This document shows positions 7,435 through 13,030 of a stretch of DNA of 26,331 bases, in pieces. The notes below the pieces were generated by a model, which had not been told where the DNA came from, searched no databases, and saw only the letters and a program-made list of their open reading frames with translations. Source of the DNA: JARRNJ01 sp037385045. GTDB taxonomy: Bacteria > Pseudomonadota > Gammaproteobacteria > JASBUN01. The stretch is taken from positions 1-26,331 of the forward strand of contig JARRNJ010000028.1 of assembly GCA_037385045.1 (NCBI GenBank). Reading direction: 5' to 3'. Position numbers and translations under genes: made by a program. How positions within the stretch are numbered: position 1 is the first letter of the stretch; every line of letters starts with the position of its first letter.

Positions 7435-7650
7435 GTGAAATTCGGCCAACTGCAAATGATGATTTATTCGATTCTGATCGGCCTGATCGGGATCGGCGGC
7501 CTGGTCTACATCTTCGTCGCCCAGCCAAGCTACCTGCATGCCAGCCGCAACGGCGTGCCGTATTTCACGCCGCCGGTGGTCAATCCCAACGGGGGGAAAC
7601 CACTGAACATGGACATGTTGGCGCGGCACTACAAGGGGGAGGACCAATGA
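7435..7650 (+). CDS. small single-span membrane protein (71 aa), unknown function
   Basis: No family recognised. GTG start at 7435 behind GAGGAGG (7424-7430). One hydrophobic helix (about residues 9-28, MIYSILIGLIGIGGLVYIFV) is followed by a 43-residue soluble tail rich in Pro, Asn and Gly (NGVPYFTPPVVNPNGGKP). There are no cysteines. The stop overlaps the start of the next small gene (ATGA), so it is clearly an operon member. A structural or assembly role in a membrane complex is possible but unproven. Confidence 0.72.
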   Translation: MKFGQLQMMIYSILIGLIGIGGLVYIFVAQPSYLHASRNGVPYFTPPVVNPNGGKPLNMDMLARHYKGEDQ

Positions 7651-7739
7651 GCCTGGATTTCGAAACCATTGTGCAGCTGGTCATGTTCGTCGTGGCGTTC
7701 TACGTCATGTACGTCAGCTTCACCAAAGACCCGTTCTGA
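7647..7739 (+). CDS. 30-aa membrane miniprotein, unknown function
   Basis: ATG at 7647 overlaps the previous stop by four bases, and a GGGGGAGG site lies at 7635-7642. The product (MSLDFETIVQLVMFVVAFYV followed by MYVSFTKDPF) is essentially one membrane helix with short polar ends. No family recognised. Its size and position recall tiny accessory subunits of membrane complexes. The tight overlap and good ribosome-binding site are the main support, since an ORF this short could otherwise be chance. Confidence 0.6.
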   Translation: MSLDFETIVQLVMFVVAFYVMYVSFTKDPF

Positions 7740-7751
7740 GAGCGCACGCAC

Positions 7752-8018
7752 ATGAACAGAGCACAAATCATGCTGTATTGCGGCGCTTGTCTGCTGCTCT
7801 TTCTCGGCGGCGCCGCGCTGTTGTTCCCCTACGCTGCAGTGCCGCAGCATACCCTGGAGATGGCGACGACGCCGCAGCCGATGGAAGACCTGCCGGATGT
7901 CGACCTGGGGCCCAATTTTGGGCCGGTGCCGGTGACCGAGTTGGTGGGGTATTACCTGGATCATCCGCCGCCCAAGAACGGCGTGGTCAAGCGCGAAGAG
8001 AAGTTCGGCGGCTGCTGA
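7752..8018 (+). CDS. small membrane-anchored protein (88 aa), unknown function
   Basis: The N-terminus (QIMLYCGACLLLFLGGAALL) is an uncleaved anchor or a signal peptide, and includes C10 and C13. The rest is a short acidic and Pro-rich domain with the motif LGPNFGPVPVTELVGYYLDHPPP, ending in GGC. A cysteine as the last residue next to two glycines is notable in a sulfur-trafficking cluster. It starts 12 bp after the preceding miniprotein and ends 7 bp before the next gene. Family unknown. The terminal GGC resembles the exposed C-terminal cysteine arms of sulfur carriers such as SoxY, but there is no sequence similarity otherwise. Confidence 0.7.
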   Translation: MNRAQIMLYCGACLLLFLGGAALLFPYAAVPQHTLEMATTPQPMEDLPDVDLGPNFGPVPVTELVGYYLDHPPPKNGVVKREEKFGGC

Positions 8019-8025
8019 CCTCGCG

Positions 8026-8973
8026 ATGTTGAACCCACGTCTTGTCGCCGTCTGCACGTTGCTGATTGCCAACACGGCAGTCGCGGCGGATCTACAGTAC
8101 GTCACCCCGGCGCAGGCGGATCCGCACGCGCTGGTAGTGGACACCCGCCCCGAGCAACGCTGCATGCACCACTCGATCCGGGGTGCGCATTGCCTGCCGG
8201 CGGCCGACTTGATCGGACCGCGCGGCGGGTTACCGAGTTTTCCGGATCTGCTGTGGGCGTTCGGCACGGCGGGCCTGTCGGGTGAGGAGACGGTGCTGGT
8301 GGCTGGGGCCCGCGCCGGCAACCGGGATTTCGTCGCCGGCCTGCTTTACCTCAGCGGCCAAGCGCGGGTTCAGATACTGACCATGCCGATCGCGCACGCC
8401 CTGAAGGAAGGCCGTTTCCCCGCCGGGCCGGGTCGGGGCCGCGGCATGCTGCGGGACCCGATCTACACCGCGCAGATGCGCGACCGTCTGATTGACCTGC
8501 CCGGAGACTTGCGCGAGGCGCTTAGCGGCAGCGCGGCGCCGGCGGTGATCGACGGCCGCCGGGCGGGGGATTTCCACGCAAGGGCGCACGACGGTGGGTT
8601 GATGAACCACATCCCGCAGGCGATCAATCAGCCGTTGGTTGCGTTGTATCGTCACCCGGAAACGGTGGGGGTGAACAGCGGCGGTGATGATGGCGTGGTC
8701 GTTTACGGCTACGGACCCATGGATTCCATTGCGCTGTTCACCCGCCTGCGGGCCGGCGGAGTGCCCGGCGTCCGGGTGTTGATCGGCGGTTGGCGCGCAT
8801 GGATCGCCGCAGCGCGGTCGCGGGCGGCCGCGGACGGGAATGCCGCCGGCACGGCATACAGAGGGCTGGTTTCAGCCGCAGGCGTGCGTACGGCGGGAGT
8901 GATTGCATTGATCGTGGCGGCGTTGCTGCTGCTGATGGGCATGTGGACGAAAAGAGGTAAACGATGGATGTGA
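8026..8973 (+). CDS. membrane-anchored tandem rhodanese-like protein lacking catalytic cysteines
   Basis: A 315-aa protein with a signal peptide (about residues 1-20, ending TAVA-A), two rhodanese-like domains and a C-terminal membrane helix (about 289-306) with a short positively charged end. Domain 1 has the family landmarks LVVDTRPEQR and IRGAHCLPAADL; domain 2 has AVIDGRRAGDFHAR, HIPQAINQPL and the terminal LIGGWRAW. The active-site loops read VAGARAGNR (about 92-100) and VYGYGPMDS (226-234), so the cysteine expected at the base of the loop is absent in both. Only C46 and C56 occur in the mature protein. It is probably not a classical sulfurtransferase; a binding or scaffold role in the periplasm is inferred. 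The last ten bases overlap the next gene. Confidence 0.83.
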   Translation: MLNPRLVAVCTLLIANTAVAADLQYVTPAQADPHALVVDTRPEQRCMHHSIRGAHCLPAADLIGPRGGLPSFPDLLWAFGTAGLSGEETVLVAGARAGNRDFVAGLLYLSGQARVQILTMPIAHALKEGRFPAGPGRGRGMLRDPIYTAQMRDRLIDLPGDLREALSGSAAPAVIDGRRAGDFHARAHDGGLMNHIPQAINQPLVALYRHPETVGVNSGGDDGVVVYGYGPMDSIALFTRLRAGGVPGVRVLIGGWRAWIAAARSRAAADGNAAGTAYRGLVSAAGVRTAGVIALIVAALLLLMGMWTKRGKRWM

Positions 8974-9254
8974 TGTATGTGGTTTCCAATCGCGAGGCTT
9001 CGCGCGTGCTGCTGCCGCTGTTGCGGGCCAGCCGGCGGCGGGGCACCACCTGGGGATGTTTTTTCACCGACACCGGCGTCGAGGTGCTGGACGACGCCGA
9101 CATCCGCGGTCTCATGCCGTGCGCGGCCAGGGCGGTGGCCTGTGAATTCTCCTGGGACCGGTTCCGGCAGGGCCACCAGTGCCCGGTGGAAATGGGCAGT
9201 CAGACCAACCACAGTGCGATGGCGGCCGAGGCCAAGCACATCGTGAGTCTATAG
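8964..9254 (+). CDS. small cysteine-containing protein, possibly DsrE-like (96 aa)
   Basis: ATG at 8964 follows AAGAGG (8952-8957) and overlaps the end of the preceding gene by ten bases in another frame. The N-terminal beta strand (MDVMYVVSN), the following helix with LLPLLRASRRRG, and TTWGCFFTDTGVEVL are compatible with a DsrE-type alpha/beta fold. Cysteines at 32, 53, 60 and 73 could carry sulfur; the segment CEFSWDRFRQGHQCPVEMG holds two of them. It is the only one of the three adjacent small soluble proteins with cysteines. The family assignment is tentative, based on size, fold pattern and position. Confidence 0.65.
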   Translation: MDVMYVVSNREASRVLLPLLRASRRRGTTWGCFFTDTGVEVLDDADIRGLMPCAARAVACEFSWDRFRQGHQCPVEMGSQTNHSAMAAEAKHIVSL

Positions 9255-9264
9255 GAGAAGCGCG

Positions 9265-9540
9265 TTGAGCGAAGTGAAGAACCTGCTGGTATTGGGGCGC
9301 CGCAACCACACCGAAGCCATGCGCGTTGCTGCCGGGTTGACCATCTTCGGTCATAGCGTACGCCTGGTGTTCATGACCGGCCCGGTGGAGGAGAGCGCCG
9401 AAAACGCCGAACAGGCGGAACTGCTGGAACTGTCGGATATCACGCCGCAGACCACCGTGCCCAATACCGAACTTGATCACGTGAATCCCGCTGAGTTGGC
9501 CATGGCAATGGTCGAGGCTGATGCGGTGATCAACATATAA
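9265..9540 (+). CDS. DsrE/DsrF-like small protein without cysteine (91 aa)
   Basis: TTG start at 9265 behind AGGAGAAG (9253-9260). The sequence NLLVLGRRNHTEAMRVAAGL followed by TIFGHSVRLVFMTGPV has the strand-helix-strand pattern of DsrE/DsrF proteins, where a helix with a run of small residues precedes GH-x-V. It has no cysteine at all, so it cannot itself be persulfidated. In TusBCD/DsrEFH, only one subunit of three carries the working cysteine, so a structural-subunit role is plausible. Tightly packed with both neighbours. Confidence 0.68.
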   Translation: MSEVKNLLVLGRRNHTEAMRVAAGLTIFGHSVRLVFMTGPVEESAENAEQAELLELSDITPQTTVPNTELDHVNPAELAMAMVEADAVINI

Positions 9541-9553
9541 GAGAGGGGGCGGA

Positions 9554-9739
9554 GTGAATATCGCTATTTTGGAAACGGGGCTGTTTCCCGACCGGGAAAC
9601 CGTCGAGCAGGCGGTCACGCACCTGCTGCCGGTGCACAACGTCTACCGCTACGATCTTAGTGACCAGGATCGTTCGGACGAGGAGTGGGACCAGATGCTG
9701 GACGAGGTATTGGCATCGGATCGCGTATTTACGGTGTGA
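9554..9739 (+). CDS. small acidic protein (61 aa), third member of the DsrE-like set
   Basis: GTG start at 9554 behind GAGAGGGGGCGGA. The product begins NIAILETGLFPDRETVEQAV and is acidic toward the C-terminus (SDEEWDQMLDEVLASD). There are no cysteines. The compact alternation of strand and helix is similar in size to DsrH/TusB, but no signature residue proves it. It lies 13 bp after the preceding DsrE-like gene and is followed by an 83-bp gap, so it closes the tightly packed part of the cluster. Confidence 0.6.
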   Translation: MNIAILETGLFPDRETVEQAVTHLLPVHNVYRYDLSDQDRSDEEWDQMLDEVLASDRVFTV

Positions 9740-9822
9740 GCAGAGCAAACGGTCAACTTTGGCGCGGCGGGTCGAACCCGGCCCGGCAAGCCTTGGGTGG
9801 AGCAACAGAGAGAGGAGTCAAC

Positions 9823-10749
9823 ATGAAAAAGGTGATTGCATCGCTGGCAATGCTGCTGGCCTTCGGAGTCGCGCATGCGGCCGCGTCGGCCTCGCCGCTG
9901 GTCAGTGTGGACTGGATCAAGGCAAACTCATGCAAACCCGGTGTCGTGGTGCTGGACATCCGCAACAAGCTGGATGGCCACAGCCGTACCGACTATCTGC
10001 GGGGCCACATCCCGTGCGCGGTATACAGTGACTACCTGAAGGCCGGATGGCGCAGTAAGGTGGATGGAGTAGTCGGGCAGCTGTCACCGGTTCCCAAGCT
10101 CGAAAAGCTCATCGGCGGCCTGGGCATCGGCAACAACACCCACGTGGTGATTTACTCGGCGGGCAAGAACGCCCTCGACATGGGCAGCGCGACCCGCGTG
10201 TTCTGGACCTTCAAGGTGCTCGGCCACGACAACGTGTCGATCCTCAACGGGGGTTATGCCGCCTATGCCGCGGACAAGAAGAACAAGATCCAGCGGGGCA
10301 ACAACAAGCCGAATCCCACGACCTTCACTGCACATCTGCGCAAGGACATGATCGCCACCAAGGCTGACGTGGAGAAGGCCAAACAGGACGGCTTCCTGCT
10401 GGTGGACAACCGCCCCCACGACCAATACATGGGGATCAACCGCCATCCCAAGGCCAAGCGCAACGGCACGATTCCGGGTGCGGTCAACCTCCCGGAGAGT
10501 TGGCTGACGGACAACAACGGGGGCAAGTTCCGTACGGCAGCCGAGCTGAAGAAGCTCTACGCAGTGGCCCACGTGCCGACGCAGGGCAAGCAGATCACGT
10601 TCTGCAACACCGGCCACTGGGCGTCCCTGGGCTGGTTCGCCAGCGCCGAGCTGTTGGGCGACAAGCACGTCAAGCTCTACGACGGCTCCATGGTCGAGTG
10701 GTCGGCGGACAAGTCGCTGCCCATGGAAGACAAGGTCAAGGTGCAGTAG
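9823..10749 (+). CDS. periplasmic tandem-domain rhodanese sulfurtransferase
   Basis: A 308-aa protein with a signal peptide (MKKVIASLAMLLAFGVAHA) and two rhodanese domains. Domain 1 has VVVLDIRNK and LRGHIPCAVYSDYL but a YSAGKN loop without cysteine, as normal for the inactive N-terminal domain. Domain 2 has FLLVDNRPHDQYMG, TIPGAVNLPESW and the active-site loop FCNTGHWAS with C261, so it should form a persulfide. The loop departs from CRxGxR/T, so the donor may differ from thiosulfate or mercaptopyruvate. ATG at 9823 follows GAGAGGAG; the in-frame TTG at 9685 falls in the upstream gene and is rejected. It sits behind an 83-bp gap containing a small hairpin (CGGGT-CGA-ACCCG at 9768-9780). Likely acts in the periplasm with the upstream membrane-anchored rhodanese. 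Confidence 0.9.
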   Translation: MKKVIASLAMLLAFGVAHAAASASPLVSVDWIKANSCKPGVVVLDIRNKLDGHSRTDYLRGHIPCAVYSDYLKAGWRSKVDGVVGQLSPVPKLEKLIGGLGIGNNTHVVIYSAGKNALDMGSATRVFWTFKVLGHDNVSILNGGYAAYAADKKNKIQRGNNKPNPTTFTAHLRKDMIATKADVEKAKQDGFLLVDNRPHDQYMGINRHPKAKRNGTIPGAVNLPESWLTDNNGGKFRTAAELKKLYAVAHVPTQGKQITFCNTGHWASLGWFASAELLGDKHVKLYDGSMVEWSADKSLPMEDKVKVQ

Positions 10750-10752
10750 TCC

Positions 10753-11397
10753 TTGCTTTCCGGTGTGTCAAATTTGACCGCGGCGGTACTGGCCGCCGCG
10801 GTCATTTCTTCCGCCGTCGGCGCTGAGCCGGTTCGCCGCTTTACGGTCGAGCTGTCCATCCTCGCCGGTGACGCCCAAGCCCTTGTGCACTCCGAGCGCA
10901 GCAGTATTCACCGCCAGGGCCTCGAAGCCCGGATCAAGAGCTCCCTCAGCACGCTGAGATGGCTGGCCCGGAACTACCTGGCGGCGCGCAACGTCCGGTC
11001 TCCATCCCTGTTGGAGCAAGTGGCCGTCCTGCGCCGGGCGTTCGCAGCCGCTGACTACCGGCAACTGGCCCGCCAAGCGGCGGCGCTGGCGCGGCAGTAT
11101 CCCCTCGATACCGACGGATTGCGCCCCGATCAGGCCCGACCCGCTGACGTGCGCGCAGGCCGGCGCCTCTACCAACGATTGTGCATGGGCTGCCACGAGC
11201 ACCCGGATCCGACCCGGCCCAACCCGGCGCGGGATCTGTTCCGGATGGCGAAGCGGCTTCCGGAGCGGGAGTTCATCGCACGGCTGGTGGGCGGTATTCG
11301 CGGGACGCCCGCGGTGGGATTGCACAATCCGCTGAGCGACGCGGAGATCGCCGGGCTTGCCGCCTACCTCAAGCACGGCGCGCCGAACCGCCAGTGA
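10753..11397 (+). CDS. periplasmic cytochrome c with a helical N-terminal domain
   Basis: A 214-aa protein with a signal peptide (AAVLAAAVISSAVGA), a helical region of about 100 residues (about 30-130) and one c-type haem motif CMGCH (144-148) preceded by AGRRLYQRL, followed by a short cytochrome fold ending LSDAEIAGLAAYLKHG. The usual axial methionine is not obvious: only one methionine (LFRMAKRL) follows the haem motif. The start is uncertain: TTG at 10753 is longest, GTG at 10765 also gives a good signal peptide. It begins a few bases after the rhodanese stop, so it is in the same transcript. It may accept electrons from a sulfur-oxidising step of the cluster. Confidence 0.85.
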   Translation: MLSGVSNLTAAVLAAAVISSAVGAEPVRRFTVELSILAGDAQALVHSERSSIHRQGLEARIKSSLSTLRWLARNYLAARNVRSPSLLEQVAVLRRAFAAADYRQLARQAAALARQYPLDTDGLRPDQARPADVRAGRRLYQRLCMGCHEHPDPTRPNPARDLFRMAKRLPEREFIARLVGGIRGTPAVGLHNPLSDAEIAGLAAYLKHGAPNRQ

Positions 11398-11413
11398 CGC
11401 GCGACGACGGCGC

Positions 11414-11857
11414 TCAATCGAACTTCGCCTTGGCTTTTTCGTAGGATTTCTTCAGCTCTTCCAGAGCATTGCCGACTCCGGTCTTGACCTCCTGCCACGC
11501 CTCGCCACTGGCCTGCTTCAACTTGTCGAGCCGGTCGCGGGAGCGGTTCCACTGTTCCTGGAGGGCGGCAACCTGCTGGTCAAGTCTGTCGCGGGCGTCG
11601 GCCCCGGCTTGGGCCGCCTGCGCCCGCAGGGCTTCGATCTTGGCGTGCAGGTCGTCGAGTTCCTGCTGCGCCTTGCGGACGTATTCGTCCCGCTGCTGAC
11701 GCGCGTATTGGGCTGCGGCGTCAGCGGTTTCCCGGGCCTTGTGTTGCACCTGGTCGGCGGTAACCTTGGGAGAAGACGATGTCCCGTCGTTTCCGCAGGC
11801 GTTGACTCCGAGGAATACGGTTGCGCAGAGGATCGGGGCGGCAAAGATGTGTTTCAT
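11414..11857 (-). CDS. small coiled-coil lipoprotein
   Basis: A 147-aa protein on the minus strand. A signal peptide ends in the lipobox-like VNAC, so C21 would be acylated; glycine at +2 favours the outer membrane. Almost all the rest is one charged alpha-helical coiled coil rich in Ala, Gln, Glu, Arg and Lys (residues about 35-145). No enzymatic motif is present. It is convergent with the cytochrome gene (16 bp apart), so it is not part of the sulfur operon. Role unknown; similar proteins are envelope structural or stress lipoproteins. Confidence 0.8.
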   Translation of the reverse strand: MKHIFAAPILCATVFLGVNACGNDGTSSSPKVTADQVQHKARETADAAAQYARQQRDEYVRKAQQELDDLHAKIEALRAQAAQAGADARDRLDQQVAALQEQWNRSRDRLDKLKQASGEAWQEVKTGVGNALEELKKSYEKAKAKFD

Positions 11858-12124
11858 CGGCTTTCCATCGATGGTCTTGGGATGCGCGTGCGCATGGGCA
11901 GCTTCTGGCGGCAGATGGGCTCAAGGCCGGTTAACGGCGGCCGATATAGATGCCACTCGCGGCCAATATCGGCTACGAACAAGCATAGCAGTTCGGCCGC
12001 GTGGTACGAAGCGCACGGACGCCGGATCCATCGCCGGACCACGAGGCGGGATCGGGCGGCAGCCCGTTGCAACGCGCTGTTCTCGAAGCCAGGCGCTGCA
12101 CCGGGGAAAGGGATTGCAAGTACT
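11858..12124. promoter_or_regulatory. divergent intergenic region with two palindromes
   Basis: This 267-bp region separates the lipoprotein gene (minus) from the double-receiver gene (plus). It contains ATGCGC-GT-GCGCAT (11882-11895) and a perfect 8-bp inverted repeat, GCCGATAT (11940-11947) with ATATCGGC (11966-11973), 18 bp apart. No clear -35/-10 pair was recognised for either gene. The repeats are candidate operators only. Confidence 0.3.
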
Positions 12125-13030
12125 ATGGCATCGGCCCCTCCATCGCTGCTGCTGATCGATAGCGCCGAGACCCGCGGCGGGGAGCTGTTGCGCGGATTGA
12201 CACGGGAAGGTTATGCGGTTACTCCGGCTGCCGATCAGGCGTCGGTCGAAGCGCTGCTGGCAGTGGAGCAGTACGACCTGGTGTTGTTGGATCCGTTGCT
12301 GCCCGAGGCCGACGGCTACCGGATTCTGGGCGCACTGCGCGCCAATCCCGCCTCGGCGGATGTGCCGGTGATCGTGGTGAGCGCGGCCGGTGACCGCGAC
12401 AACGTTTGGCGATGCGCCCACCTGGGTGTCGAAGACTATATCCTCAAGCCCTACGATCTTCTGGCGGTCAAGACCCGGATTTGGCGCTGCCTGGAGAATC
12501 GGCGCCTGCGTCGCCGGTTGGGCGCGGTGGATCCAGACGCCCGGGCGGGCGACAGCCGCGTGCTGATCGTGGACGACAACCGCTTGAACCGAAAGGTGTT
12601 GTCCATGCACTTGTCGCACATGGGATACCGGGTCGACAGCGTCGCCAGCGGCCCCGAGACGCTGGAATGGCTGCAAAGCGAGCACGCCGACCTGCTGGCC
12701 CTCGATATCATGATGCCGGAAATGGACGGATTCGAACTGTTGGGGCAAATCCGCAGCGCCGAGCAGTACGGCGAGCCTGCGGTGGTCATGATTTCCGCCG
12801 TCGATGACGTCGCAGCCATCGAACGCTGCATGCAGTTGGGTGCCGACGACTATATCACCAAGCCGTTCCAGGCTGCGGAACTCGCCATGCGGTTGCCGTC
12901 ATGCCTGGAGTTGCGGCGGCTGCAGGATCGGGAAGCCGCGCGTGAACGTCGCCTGCAGGAGTTGGCGGAGTTGGGGCGTTCCATCGGCAGGAAAATGTCA
13001 AGCGGCGGCAGTGGGAATTCGGTCAAGTGA
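12125..13030 (+). CDS. response regulator with two receiver domains and no output domain
   Basis: A 301-aa protein with two REC domains in tandem and a short charged coiled-coil tail (about 262-290). REC1 has D12, phosphoacceptor D56, S86 and K108, with only one acidic residue in the pocket (IDS instead of DD), so its phosphorylation may be altered. REC2 has D150/D151, D194, S224 and K246 and looks fully competent. No DNA-binding, GGDEF or phosphatase domain follows, so it probably acts by protein contacts, as a phospho-relay or adaptor. A GGGGAAAGGG stretch lies upstream of the ATG at a rather long spacing. No kinase gene is adjacent. The stop region overlaps the convergent treY stop by eight bases. 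Confidence 0.9.
   Translation: MASAPPSLLLIDSAETRGGELLRGLTREGYAVTPAADQASVEALLAVEQYDLVLLDPLLPEADGYRILGALRANPASADVPVIVVSAAGDRDNVWRCAHLGVEDYILKPYDLLAVKTRIWRCLENRRLRRRLGAVDPDARAGDSRVLIVDDNRLNRKVLSMHLSHMGYRVDSVASGPETLEWLQSEHADLLALDIMMPEMDGFELLGQIRSAEQYGEPAVVMISAVDDVAAIERCMQLGADDYITKPFQAAELAMRLPSCLELRRLQDREAARERRLQELAELGRSIGRKMSSGGSGNSVK

Noticed and set aside
9768..9780. GGGTCGAACCC resembling a tRNA T-arm
   Set aside because: One base is missing from the T-loop, and no acceptor stem, anticodon arm or D-arm could be placed around it.
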